Part shown: piece by piece, positions 35,699-44,433 of the stretch
How the letters are laid out: each line of letters starts with the position of its first letter
How positions within the stretch are numbered: position 1 is the first letter of the stretch
Assembly (NCBI GenBank): GCA_049472395.1
Contig: JBLIRR010000001.1
Coordinates: 1 to 64,000 of the forward strand
Direction of reading: 5' to 3'
Source of the DNA: JBLIRR01 sp049472395
GTDB lineage: Bacteria > SZUA-182 > DTGQ01 > JBLIRR01
Length of the DNA: 64,000 bases
Translations under genes and position numbers: made by a program
Notes under the pieces: generated by a model
The model's input: only the letters and a program-made list of their open reading frames with translations
What the model was told of the DNA's origin: nothing
Databases searched by the model: none

Positions 35699-36684
35699 AA
35701 ACTAAGAATCCGTTTTCGTTTATATGATTCATGGCAGGCACACGCAATCTGTGTTATTTCAATTCCCTGTCGTAATGAAACAGGAGGAAGCATTGCTCCA
35801 TCCAATACGCACAGCCAAGTCTTGAGCTGGGCAGAAAACATATGATCCCTCTCGAAATTCTCTGCTAAACGATATTCCTCTTTTGTTCCATCAGATCTAT
35901 GCAAAGTACTAACACCAAGACCATAGTCCCATATTGCACTCCCTTTGGTTCCTGTAATATGCATAGTCCAGATGTAATTCCGTTCAAGATAATTCAGGTG
36001 TATATTAGAAAAAATACCAACTCTATGTTCAAGCAGAATGTCTGCTACATCCTCAGAATCAATCTCCAATTCTGCATTGGAATGGCCCTTCATCGTTGCG
36101 ACATTAGTACATGGCCCCATTATCATAAGGTTCAGATCTATTTGATGGCAGAGGTCAAATATGACACCGCCTCCTTCCTTCCTATGCGCAGAATATATAT
36201 TCCTATAATCCACCGATGGTCGCCAATTAGGAAGATATTGCCCGACAAAGGCTAAACAGTGTAAGATATCTCCAAGTTCACCCTTATTTATCCATTGCTG
36301 AACAGCGACAAGTCCTGGGTGAAATCTCAATTGAAAACCGACCATTACTGGAAGGTTCCTTTTTTCAACTACTTGCTTTAGAATATCCAATCCTTCGCAA
36401 ATAGTGGAAACCGGTTTTTCGATTAGAAATGGAATATTTTCCTTTGCAAGCCATAGAGCTGTATCTGCGTGAAACGCAGAAGGATTTGCAATAATTGCGA
36501 AATCAGGTTTCCACGAAACTGCATGATCCCGAGAATTCAATTCGCTGATATTATATTTATCCACAAAGGCATCACAGGAAATGCTTCTTGTGTCCAGCGC
36601 AGCTATGGAAATGGGCATTAACTCCTTAAGCAGACGTGCATGTCTTTTTCCGATTGACCCTAGACCAACGATAAGTGCTTTCAT
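35680..36684 (-). CDS. Gfo/Idh/MocA family oxidoreductase
   Basis: NAD(P)-dependent dehydrogenase of 334 residues with an N-terminal Rossmann fold (LIVGLGSIGKRHARLL) and the family's EKPVS motif near residue 92, followed by VMVGFQLRFHPG and a C-terminal beta domain. First gene of the nonulosonate operon; its end overlaps the cytidylyltransferase start by 19 bases. Gfo/Idh genes are frequent in legionaminic and related clusters (PtmF-type position), but the substrate is not known. Could contribute a keto-sugar or modify the nonulosonate. Confidence 0.82.
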   Translation of the reverse strand: MKALIVGLGSIGKRHARLLKELMPISIAALDTRSISCDAFVDKYNISELNSRDHAVSWKPDFAIIANPSAFHADTALWLAKENIPFLIEKPVSTICEGLDILKQVVEKRNLPVMVGFQLRFHPGLVAVQQWINKGELGDILHCLAFVGQYLPNWRPSVDYRNIYSAHRKEGGGVIFDLCHQIDLNLMIMGPCTNVATMKGHSNAELEIDSEDVADILLEHRVGIFSNIHLNYLERNYIWTMHITGTKGSAIWDYGLGVSTLHRSDGTKEEYRLAENFERDHMFSAQLKTWLCVLDGAMLPPVSLRQGIEITQIACACHESYKRKRILSLCVKEW

Positions 36685-36909
36685 ATCTGGTAAAAATTAT
36701 AGAATTAAATTATAGGCATTTGCTTTTATATCCACTGGGGAATCCATAATCAAACGATTTTAATTAATTTAAACAAAGTCAATACCCATGCGATTTATGC
36801 TTTAATTCGTTCCAGAAAATATAATACCAATATGCTTCCAAGGTACGGGCTTACTCCTGTAACAATAATCTTAGCTTCTGGGATCAAGATTTCTCTCATA
36901 GATACATAT

Positions 36910-38070
36910 TCAAGAAAGCTTATACAAGCATCGTTGTTCTGATATTATTTTTATGATTCTCGCGCTAGCTTTCCCATCGCCATATGGGTTATGTGAATAA
37001 TCCATTTTTTTATAAGCTTCTTGATCTGTAAGCAATCGTGTGGCCTCTTTTACAATATTTTTATAATTAGTTCCAATAATTTTAGCTGTTTGAGCTTCAA
37101 TAGCTTCAGGACGTTCAGTAGTATCACGCATCACGAGAACTGGTTTACCTAAACTTGGAGCCTCCTCCTGAATTCCCCCGGAATCTGTCAAGATCAATGT
37201 TGAGCGATCCATGAGAGCCACGAATGGTAAATATGGTATAGGATTAATGATATGAACATTTTTTGACTGTTTTCTCTTTTTATTATTGCAACCAAGCATC
37301 CTTAATACAATTGAACGAACATTTGGATTCATATGAACAGGGTAAATAAATTGGACTTTTGGAAAATCATTAGCCAATTGGACAATTGCCTTACAAATAG
37401 ATTCAAATCCTTCTCCAAAATTTTCACGGCGATGTCCTGTGATCAAAACAGTCCTAGAATCTCCAGATTTTTTAATAATATTGGAATCGATTCCAGGGAT
37501 ATCAGGAGGATTTTCCTGTACTTTTTTTATTGCATAAAATAATGCATCTATACCAGTATTTCCCGTAACAAAAATATTTTCAGGAAGAATCCCTTCTTTC
37601 AATAAATTTTGTCGATTGTTTTCTGTAGGTGCAAAGTGCAGGGCAGCAAGGCGACTTGTTAACACACGGTTTGCTTCCTCTGGCCAGGGTGAATGCATGT
37701 TCCATGTACGAAGCCCTGCTTCAACGTGACCTAACGGGATCTTATAGTAAAAAGCAGCAAGAGAGGCAACGAATGTCGTAGTAGTATCACCCTGGACCAA
37801 AACCATATTAGGTTTTTCTTTATCCAAATAAGCATCTATAGCCTTCAAACCTCGGACTGTTATCTCTGCAAGGGTTTGATTTGGACGCATAATATCTAAA
37901 TCTTCATCAGGCTTTATATCAAAATCCTTCAATACTTGATCGAGCATATCCCGATGCTGGGCTGTGACGCATACATGACAATCAATCTTTGGATGCTTTC
38001 GCATTGCAAGAATTACCGGCGCAAGTTTAATTGTCTCTGGCCGTGTGCCAAAAATTATGGATACTTTCAC
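36910..38070 (-). CDS. wecB: Non-hydrolysing UDP-N-acetylglucosamine 2-epimerase
   Basis: Converts UDP-GlcNAc to UDP-ManNAc, a common precursor for surface polysaccharides. 386 residues with FGTRPETIKLAPV, VQGDTTTTFVASLAAFY, HVEAGLRTWNMHSPWPEE, GHRRENFG and DSGGIQEEAPSLGKP, all typical. I place the start at the GTG at 38070 (MKVSIIFGTRPE, as in other family members). GGAGA lies seven bases upstream; the TTG at 38076 would have too short a spacing. Stands alone, 225 bases before the nonulosonate operon and after a gene-free region. Confidence 0.9.
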   Translation of the reverse strand: MKVSIIFGTRPETIKLAPVILAMRKHPKIDCHVCVTAQHRDMLDQVLKDFDIKPDEDLDIMRPNQTLAEITVRGLKAIDAYLDKEKPNMVLVQGDTTTTFVASLAAFYYKIPLGHVEAGLRTWNMHSPWPEEANRVLTSRLAALHFAPTENNRQNLLKEGILPENIFVTGNTGIDALFYAIKKVQENPPDIPGIDSNIIKKSGDSRTVLITGHRRENFGEGFESICKAIVQLANDFPKVQFIYPVHMNPNVRSIVLRMLGCNNKKRKQSKNVHIINPIPYLPFVALMDRSTLILTDSGGIQEEAPSLGKPVLVMRDTTERPEAIEAQTAKIIGTNYKNIVKEATRLLTDQEAYKKMDYSHNPYGDGKASARIIKIISEQRCLYKLS

Positions 38071-38278
38071 CTCCAATTCTCCATATTTACTATTTTAACA
38101 TATGTGAACCAAACATTTTAAAACGCAATATTATGTGCGCTATCTTCTTTTACCATTTTTTTTCCTACCCTTTTTCAGTACAGCTCTTTGTTGACGAGTC
38201 AACTCTAAAGACGGTCTTCCCGTTTTTTGCATCAACAGGTCTGCCAACTTGTTCTTTCAAACCAATTGAAATATCATA

Positions 38279-38437
38279 TTATTTAGAGGCAAGTACTCCT
38301 ATAGGATAGCTTATCCAAGTCAGCCAGGCAGAATGCCCAAATTTTAAATCAGGTTGTTTGCGGTTCTTCCATTGCATAATGCTCGCCGGCAGCCATGACA
38401 CAGGATTATAGTCATAGATACGAATCTTTAAAACTAT
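38279..38437 (-). pseudogene. Possible C-terminal remnant of a lost glycan-locus gene
   Basis: A 52-residue minus-strand frame with protein-like composition (YDYNPVSWLPASIMQWK, then WLTWISYPIGVLASK, then stop). It lacks a start and is preceded by an in-frame stop. Composition is aromatic and balanced, unlike the AT-rich noise around it. Could be the tail of a sugar methyltransferase or transferase; I cannot name it. Chance is also possible. Confidence 0.3.
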
Positions 38438-38687
38438 TTATAAACTAAACTTTCATCATCTCAGCACCTGATCAGGCGCATGACTTATTAAGTTTCCTTA
38501 CCTTATGAGGGATGCAGAATAAAATTTTTATTATTATACAGTATATAAGCGATTAACACAGCTCCGCCCTCTCGATTACGTTCATCACATTCGATTTAAA
38601 AGTGTACTACTAATCTGATTGCTACTTATTTAAACCCATTTACTATACTAATATTTTATGAATTTTGCAACTTATACTCTGACAATT

Positions 38688-38816
38688 CAGCAATTCTTAT
38701 TTTGAAAAAATACAGTTTTACTATTTGTATTTTAAAAGTTTTATTATTTAGTCTAATTTTCCGGGTAAAGCCGTCGGGGTAACCGACGGCTCTACCCGGA
38801 AAATTGAGAATTGCTG
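38688..38816. repeat. Palindromic MITE-like element with a 23-bp-arm hairpin
   Basis: Outer inverted repeats CAGCAATTCT (38688-38697) and AGAATTGCTG (38807-38816) enclose a large hairpin. Its arms, 38755-38777 and 38783-38805, match at 22 of 23 positions around a five-base loop (GGTAA). The GC-rich stem contrasts with its surroundings, and no U-tract follows on either strand, so it is not a standard terminator. A pair of similar termini lies at 57376-57481. Confidence 0.6.
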
Positions 38817-38959
38817 CTTATACCCTCCGAAACATATATTAAAGTTTCACTATCACACAACTTATTGAAATGTCCAAAAACAGGTTTGAGAAAGTTTAAC
38901 TTCCTTGTGAAGCAGAGCCTTAAAATTACAACTGTTTGAGCAAAGTGAGTTTAGCAATT

Positions 38960-39535
38960 TTAGAATTGCTCTTTTTTATCCTGCTTTAGTGATGGCAGAC
39001 AGGAAGCTGGTTGTTGGAAAAGCATGGGGTAGGCTGAATCCTTTTTCGACAACAAAGGCGATTTGCCTGGCCACTTGATTGCCAGGTCCTCATCATCCCA
39101 GCGAATGCCGTATTCATCGCCCGGATTATAAAAATCCGTGCATTTATAAAGAACATCCGCGCAATCGCTGAGTACGTAAAAACCATGAGCAAATCCCTTA
39201 GGGACGAAAAGTTGGTGATGATTCTCTGATGAGAGGGTAACTCCCACCCACTTTCCAAAGGTTGGAGAGCCCTGCCGAATATCAACAGCAACATCAAAAA
39301 TCTCGCCTTGCAGAACATAAATAAGTTTAGCCTGAGGACGATTCAGTTGATAGTGTAAACCACGAAGCACTCCCTTTACAGAATGAGAATGATTGTCTTG
39401 AACAAATACATGAGGAATACCCGCCTGCTGGTATTTTTCTTCATGGTAGGTTTCCATAAAAAAACCCCGGCTATCCTTAAATATGGTAGGTTTAATAATT
39501 ACTACGTCCTTAATAGCGGTTGGATATACGTCCAC
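38960..39535 (-). CDS. rfbC: dTDP-4-dehydrorhamnose 3,5-epimerase
   Basis: Cupin-fold epimerase in dTDP-L-rhamnose synthesis. 191 residues: IFKDSRGFFMETYHEEKY, QDNHSHSVKGVLRGLHYQ, catalytic-type His in RGLHYQL and FVPKGFAHGFYVLSD, and the late WDDEDLAIKWP. All match RmlC/RfbC. It starts with a GTG one base after the stop of the pilin-like gene, with AAGGA nine bases upstream, so translation is coupled to that gene. rfbA, rfbB and rfbD are not in the window. The stop codon lies inside a small hairpin (AGCAATT/AATTGCT). Confidence 0.9.
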   Translation of the reverse strand: MDVYPTAIKDVVIIKPTIFKDSRGFFMETYHEEKYQQAGIPHVFVQDNHSHSVKGVLRGLHYQLNRPQAKLIYVLQGEIFDVAVDIRQGSPTFGKWVGVTLSSENHHQLFVPKGFAHGFYVLSDCADVLYKCTDFYNPGDEYGIRWDDEDLAIKWPGKSPLLSKKDSAYPMLFQQPASCLPSLKQDKKEQF

Positions 39536-39536
39536 T

Positions 39537-41375
39537 TTATTCGATCCTTTCTATTGTTACAATTTTACTTTCATTCCCACATTTATCAAGAACGCACACC
39601 CCATATTTCTTAAAATCATTATCTCTCACATATGAGGTATAACCTGCGGCGACAAAACCAATCTTATGAGGACCGGCTGCATCATAACCGTATATATTAT
39701 AGCCATCTACATCATTATCCCCTCCCCCGTCATCCAGAGATTTCTCCCAGGATAATTTTACTGTCATCCCTTGGGTTCTCACCACTAATTCTTTTGGGCT
39801 TGTCGGTGCTTTTTTATCTTCAAGGTACACGGAGACCACTTCCGAGAAATCACTTTCTTGCGGGCATCCTACTGCTGTTATCTTATAAAAATATGCCCTG
39901 CATAAAATCGGAAGATCATAAAAATTTGCATCATGATAGGAAGGCGGAAAATCAGAATCATAAGGGTGCTCAATTGTACCTATCAATTTAAAATCCTTCT
40001 TCTCGCTCGTCAATCGATAAATATTATAACCCCTTACTCCCTTCTCCGCACTCTGCGCCCAGGCTAAATCGATCGATATTCCGTCCCTTCCTACGGTGCC
40101 TTGTAGCCCCCTCGGCGGCTGTGGAACAAAATTCTCATTCGCCTTAATCATTACGGGCGAAGCTTTGCTTCCTATCCCCCCCCTATTCTGAGCCGCCACG
40201 GTAATGTACACACTACAGGAGGTGATTCCTTTGGGAGTACAAATAACCTCTGTTTTTGTACCAGTTTTGTGATGAAAGTCATACTCACCAACTTCCGATC
40301 CATAATAGATAATGTTATTGATAACGCGACAATCGTCACGCAACATATTTCCATCCACATCCGTAGTAACAGGGTCCCAACTAAGATGAATCTTTCCGAT
40401 TCCAGACATATCTTCACTGAGTGCCTTAAAATTGTTACATCGAGCAGGCAGTGGGCATGTGTCAGATGATTTCTTGACCGGTGCCGCCTTTTTTATTCTT
40501 TTCTGCTTCCCCAATTCAACTGTACTATTAAGGGAAAAAACTTGAGGATGCTCCCCTGTTTTTGTCGCACCGGTTAAGTAAATTTTATAGTGGGTTCTGT
40601 TAATCGCTTTTATTTGAAAATCTGTCAGATCTTCTCCAATAGACTCATATTTCTCATTATTAAACCTCCGTACAAATCTTGGATGCCCTTCATCATGATG
40701 CTTAAACGATGGATCATTATGCTCATTAAATAATGCATAGGTTATTATATCTATCTTTGCAACCTCTTCATTGGGAGGATAATACGTGGCAAGACTCTGG
40801 TTCCCTACTGTTGTCGGATCTGTATCAATAGTAAGCGATTGACTCACAATATCTTTTACCTTGGCAAAACAGCACTTTTTCCCTATTCGGATAATATCGC
40901 CAACCTTTATATTCTTTTTGAGTTGGGACGGGGAGAGCCTTAAGGTTATTCTCGTATCATTTTTTTCTGCACCATGATACTCGCTGCCATCTTTAGGAGC
41001 TAATGCAAACACCTTGTCAGTAGGCTTAAAAAAAGTAAGTATATCAGGCCTGTTATCGGGAACAAAGGTGATAATCAATTGATTATTGAGTGTTAAATAC
41101 ATTGGTTCTTCTTTCCACGACATCTTTTCTATATTAATCCAATGAGTCAAATTGCACGGAAAATTTTGCTTTGTACCTTCATATTCAATCTGTTGGAACT
41201 CTCTTTTAATGAAATCCATGGAAATTCTTATATTCCTCTGCATTTCGAATAATTCGATATTATGCTTCTTCCTCTTTTGTTGGGAAATGACAAGTCTAAA
41301 GGCGAGAGCGCCCATAATGAGGATCAATACGATAATTATTATTAAATCAAACAAAAAATAGCCGTTTTTCTTCAT
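39537..41375 (-). CDS. Pilin-like protein with C-terminal fibronectin type III domains
   Basis: A 612-residue protein with an N-terminal hydrophobic helix after MKKNGYFLFD (residues 1-28), like a type IV pilin/pseudopilin. The canonical GFTLIE cleavage site is replaced by GYFLFDL and is degenerate. A PilW-like beta part follows (to about 290). Three fibronectin type III-like domains then appear, each with a tryptophan and (Y/F)-x-(V/I)-Y pattern (KIHLSWDPV, SIDLAWAQSAEKGVRGYNIYR, KLSWEKSLDDGGG...VDGYNIYG). It lies immediately upstream of rfbC and opposite tRNA-Leu, at the start of the minus-strand locus. Minor pseudopilin or surface adhesin role is inferred. Confidence 0.68.
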   Translation of the reverse strand: MKKNGYFLFDLIIIIVLILIMGALAFRLVISQQKRKKHNIELFEMQRNIRISMDFIKREFQQIEYEGTKQNFPCNLTHWINIEKMSWKEEPMYLTLNNQLIITFVPDNRPDILTFFKPTDKVFALAPKDGSEYHGAEKNDTRITLRLSPSQLKKNIKVGDIIRIGKKCCFAKVKDIVSQSLTIDTDPTTVGNQSLATYYPPNEEVAKIDIITYALFNEHNDPSFKHHDEGHPRFVRRFNNEKYESIGEDLTDFQIKAINRTHYKIYLTGATKTGEHPQVFSLNSTVELGKQKRIKKAAPVKKSSDTCPLPARCNNFKALSEDMSGIGKIHLSWDPVTTDVDGNMLRDDCRVINNIIYYGSEVGEYDFHHKTGTKTEVICTPKGITSCSVYITVAAQNRGGIGSKASPVMIKANENFVPQPPRGLQGTVGRDGISIDLAWAQSAEKGVRGYNIYRLTSEKKDFKLIGTIEHPYDSDFPPSYHDANFYDLPILCRAYFYKITAVGCPQESDFSEVVSVYLEDKKAPTSPKELVVRTQGMTVKLSWEKSLDDGGGDNDVDGYNIYGYDAAGPHKIGFVAAGYTSYVRDNDFKKYGVCVLDKCGNESKIVTIERIE

Positions 41376-41497
41376 TACAATCCGGTTACAAAGAAATTAT
41401 TGAGTATGATTTTTTAAAAAGATTACCATATCAACTATATAATCGTCAAATAATAGAGCCTTCTCTCATGATATTATGCTATTTTTAAATTTCCATA

Positions 41498-41525
41498 TTG
41501 AAATTTTTATTGATAATGTTATAAT
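41498..41525 (+). promoter_or_regulatory. Promoter of the tRNA-Leu gene
   Basis: TTGAAA (41498-41503), a 16-base spacer and a perfect TATAAT (41520-41525) end 36 bases before the tRNA. The spacing fits a sigma70-type promoter producing a short leader. Confidence 0.65.
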
Positions 41526-41561
41526 GTGAGACAATTACTTAATAAGGATGCTATTTATGAT

Positions 41562-41646
41562 GCCGAAGTGGTGGAACAGGCAGACACGCTGTCTTGAGGG
41601 GGCAGTGGGTAACTCCGTACGGGTTCGAGTCCCGTCTTCGGCACCA
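41562..41646 (+). tRNA. tRNA-Leu (anticodon GAG)
   Basis: Class II tRNA of 85 bases with a long variable arm. Acceptor stem GCCGAAG/CTTCGGC, D-arm GTGGAACAGGCAGAC, anticodon stem CTGTC/GGCAG with loop TTGAGGG (GAG), T-arm ACGGGTTCGAGTCCCGT. CCA is encoded at 41644-41646. Reads CUC/CUU. Confidence 0.95.
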
Positions 41647-41722
41647 TTATATACACACATTCCACGATCAATTGCTGAATAAAAACCACTCATATTCCTA
41701 AATTGAATAACAAAATGGTAGA

Positions 41723-42688
41723 ATGATTGTTCAGATAGATCAAAAGGATTTAACCGAAAAATGGAGAAAAAGAAAACTCGATCTTTTCCCTGGTCTCCAA
41801 GCACTTAAGCTCCTCTTCCTCTCCAGGGAGTCATACCTTAATGAAGCCCACAAAAAACTTAAAGAATCTGATGTCGCAACGTGGATACAATTTCTTTCAT
41901 CAGATGATCCAAAAATATATGAGTGCGCCAAAGAGATAATCGCTGACAATAGAGCTCTGAAAGAAGATATAATGTATCTGATTCTTTATAGTCTCGACAA
42001 AATCACAAAAGAAGTTTACACCATGAGGCTTTCCGAGGTTATTGCGTCCTATGATGTGGTCTTTAGCATGGGCTGTCTTATTGGATATCTTTTCATCCGT
42101 CCTGATTTAAAAGATATGATATATACAATTTTTTCTCATCTTGAAATGGCAGCGCATCGGCAATTTACTTCTACACAAGAGTATGAGTTGTTTATTAATG
42201 AGGTATTTGACGCCATCGAGGAGGATTTATCGCAACGCCTGCCTGACTCAAAAAAAATAACCTCTTTACGGGACCTTGAAAAAATAACTACCCACTTAGA
42301 ATTAATGTTGCTCTTGTATATGCGAGAATCGAGTAAAGAGGAAAAGAAAAGTATAGAAAAGGAAATTGCTTATATAGGAAGCACTATAATAGGTTGTTTG
42401 CATGATATAGAATTTTCCTATGATGATCCCGAAGAATTATATTATGAATTTAAGAAGGTTATACCTTGTATGGGCATTTTAAGACTCAAGGAGGATCATA
42501 CATTTTTACAACAACAAGAGGAAGAATTAAAAAATTCAAAAAAATATACTATCAATGAGAAAGAGATTATCATATTGATAGAATATGCCTTGAAAATGAT
42601 TGAAAAACCAGATGTATCACTCCTCGACATTGTAAAAGGCCAGGATTATTTATTTATTCCTCAAGAAGTGAGAAAGTACGCACGATGA
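41723..42688 (+). CDS. Hypothetical protein upstream of asnS
   Basis: A 321-residue, mostly helical soluble protein with no signal peptide. A moderately hydrophobic stretch near residues 110-125 (VFSMGCLIGYLFI) is weak for a membrane segment. Many charged helices follow. It overlaps asnS by four bases (ATGA), so both are translated together, and it follows the tRNA-Leu gene by 76 bases. I do not recognise the family. Coupling to a tRNA synthetase hints at a translation-related role, but this is only context. Confidence 0.65.
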   Translation: MIVQIDQKDLTEKWRKRKLDLFPGLQALKLLFLSRESYLNEAHKKLKESDVATWIQFLSSDDPKIYECAKEIIADNRALKEDIMYLILYSLDKITKEVYTMRLSEVIASYDVVFSMGCLIGYLFIRPDLKDMIYTIFSHLEMAAHRQFTSTQEYELFINEVFDAIEEDLSQRLPDSKKITSLRDLEKITTHLELMLLLYMRESSKEEKKSIEKEIAYIGSTIIGCLHDIEFSYDDPEELYYEFKKVIPCMGILRLKEDHTFLQQQEEELKNSKKYTINEKEIIILIEYALKMIEKPDVSLLDIVKGQDYLFIPQEVRKYAR

Positions 42689-44073
42689 AAAGAGATTTAA
42701 TTGCCAAACTTTTAAGCTCTCCTGAATTGAAGAGGGATGTTACCATTTGTGGGTGGGCCAGAACCCGCAGGGATTCGAAGGAGGGATTTTCCTTCATAGA
42801 GGTTAATGATGGTTCCTGTCTTGAAAATATGCAGGTGATTGCTGATGGAGAGCTTTTAAATTATGAATCAGAGATTAAAAAGATTATGACAGGAACAAGT
42901 ATTATGGTGGAAGGTGTTCTCATAGAATCATGCGGCAAGGGGCAAGCTGTGGAGATAAAAGCACGAAGGATCGTCATTATAGGCTCGGTAGCAGATAACT
43001 ACCCTTTGCAGAAAAAAAGACATTCACTCGAGTTTTTGCGCACCATAGCTCATCTTCGGCCACGAACCAATCTCTTTGGTACTATCACCAGAATTAGAAA
43101 TTGCCTGAGTATGAGTATTCATAATTTTTTCCAAGCACGCGATTTTGTGTATCTTCACACCCCTATTATTACTTGTGCCGATTGTGAAGGTGCAGGAGAA
43201 ATGTTTAAGGTGACAACACTAGATTTTAACAATATCCCTCACAAAGATGGTCACATTGACTATTCTGCAGATTTCTTCGGCAAAGCTGCGTATTTAACGG
43301 TCAGTGGCCAGTTAGAAGGTGAAATCTATGCCAGCGCTTTAGGAAAAGTATATACCTTTGGCCCGACTTTTCGCGCTGATAATTCAAATACATCAAGGCA
43401 CCTCGCAGAATTCTGGATGGTAGAGCCTGAAATGGCTTTTTGTGATCTTGAGGAAAACCAAGCCCTTGCGGAAGAATTTCTTAAGGTCTTGTTTGAAGAT
43501 GTCCTCGTGAAATGCCCGCATGATATAAATCTGATAAATAATTTCGTTGATAAAACATGCGTTGAGACCCTTAAACACATAATAGATACTAAATTTGTGA
43601 TCCTTACTTACACTGAAGCCATAGACTGTCTTGAAAAATCCGGAAAAAATTTCGAATTCAAGGTTCATTGGGGCGTGGATTTACAGTCTGAGCATGAACG
43701 CTATCTTTGCGAGGAAAAATTTAAGAGCCCCGTTATCCTCGTTGACTATCCCAAGGATATAAAAGCATTTTATATGAGGCTCAACAGTGATGATAAAACA
43801 GTGGCTGCCATGGACGTTCTTGTCCCTAAAATAGGTGAGATTATTGGGGGGTCCCAACGTGAGGAACGATATGATATGTTACTGCACAGATTAGAAGAGG
43901 GGAATCTGAATAAGGATGATTATTGGTGGTATCTTGAATTACGACAATGTGGCAGCATCCCTCATGCCGGTTTTGGGCTTGGATTTGACAGGTTGGTTCA
44001 GTTTGTCACAGGGATGAGTAATATTCGTGATGTTATCCCCTTTGCGAGAACGCCCAAAAATGCTGCCTTTTAG
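42685..44073 (+). CDS. asnS: Asparaginyl-tRNA synthetase
   Basis: Class IIb aminoacyl-tRNA synthetase charging tRNA-Asn. 462 residues: N-terminal OB-fold anticodon-binding domain (CGWARTRRDSKEGFSFIEVND) and class II core with motif 2 FGPTFRADNSNTSRHLAEFW and motif 3 GFGLGFDRLVQFVTG. RHLAEFWMVEPE and IIGGSQREERYD are characteristic of AsnS rather than AspS. Its start overlaps the upstream hypothetical gene by four bases. The C-terminal end overlaps the convergent small gene at 44033 by 41 bases. Confidence 0.95.
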   Translation: MKRDLIAKLLSSPELKRDVTICGWARTRRDSKEGFSFIEVNDGSCLENMQVIADGELLNYESEIKKIMTGTSIMVEGVLIESCGKGQAVEIKARRIVIIGSVADNYPLQKKRHSLEFLRTIAHLRPRTNLFGTITRIRNCLSMSIHNFFQARDFVYLHTPIITCADCEGAGEMFKVTTLDFNNIPHKDGHIDYSADFFGKAAYLTVSGQLEGEIYASALGKVYTFGPTFRADNSNTSRHLAEFWMVEPEMAFCDLEENQALAEEFLKVLFEDVLVKCPHDINLINNFVDKTCVETLKHIIDTKFVILTYTEAIDCLEKSGKNFEFKVHWGVDLQSEHERYLCEEKFKSPVILVDYPKDIKAFYMRLNSDDKTVAAMDVLVPKIGEIIGGSQREERYDMLLHRLEEGNLNKDDYWWYLELRQCGSIPHAGFGLGFDRLVQFVTGMSNIRDVIPFARTPKNAAF

Positions 44074-44428
44074 CTAAAGGCGGGCCGAGAATCTCACTCA
44101 TGATAATACCCTGTACCAAATCAAATGTATACTCCTCTTCCCTTGAAAAGTCTGGAGAGGGGGCTTTTTTGTTAAGAGACTCTGAAGCAGCAGGGTTGCG
44201 TGCCAGAGCTGATTCAATGACCTTTCCTTCCTTGAGCTTAGTATAGGTGAGCTTAGTCTTTTTCGAGGTCTCTTTTTTCATGAGATCAATTTTACGCTTC
44301 TTCTCTTTCAGGGTAAACTCCCTTTTTTGCTGCATCTGCTCCTTTTGCTGTTTTTCGAATCGCCGCGCCGCCTGGTAGATTATCTTTATAACGAAAAAAA
44401 CAATCAATAAATTAATAATTATTTCCAT
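44033..44428 (-). CDS. Small membrane-anchored protein next to flotillin
   Basis: A 131-residue protein with an N-terminal membrane segment (about 3-20, IIINLLIVFFVIKIIYQA), then a long basic helical region (RFEKQQKEQMQQKREF...). A conserved-looking tail includes FDLVQGIIMSEILGPPLAKR. It follows floA by five bases and shares its transcript. The last 41 bases overlap the convergent asnS. Comparable small proteins next to flotillin-like genes are often seen in candidate phyla; function unknown. Confidence 0.62.
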   Translation of the reverse strand: MEIIINLLIVFFVIKIIYQAARRFEKQQKEQMQQKREFTLKEKKRKIDLMKKETSKKTKLTYTKLKEGKVIESALARNPAASESLNKKAPSPDFSREEEYTFDLVQGIIMSEILGPPLAKRQHFWAFSQRG

Positions 44429-44433
44429 AAAAC

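Larger units (their letters stand above)
38071..38959. other. Gene-poor region with a gene remnant and a palindromic element
   Basis: Nearly 900 bases without an intact gene, inside the polysaccharide locus. It contains the open minus-strand remnant at 38279-38437 and the palindromic element at 38688-38816. A small hairpin overlaps the end of rfbC. A plus-strand open frame around 38031-38309 looks like chance. The region is probably scar tissue from gene loss or an old insertion. Confidence 0.55.

Noticed and set aside
38031..38309. 92-codon plus-strand frame between wecB and rfbC
   Set aside because: Overlaps the start of wecB on the other strand, has aromatic low-complexity composition and no Shine-Dalgarno.
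38755..38805. Intrinsic terminator
   Set aside because: The stem is strong but no U-tract follows on either strand.
38949..38973. Hairpin AGCAATT/AATTGCT followed by a T-run
   Set aside because: The T-run follows on the plus strand, where no gene ends; on the strand of rfbC there is no U-tract after it.
41535..41804. Minus-strand frame over the tRNA-Leu gene
   Set aside because: Antisense of a tRNA, a common false gene.
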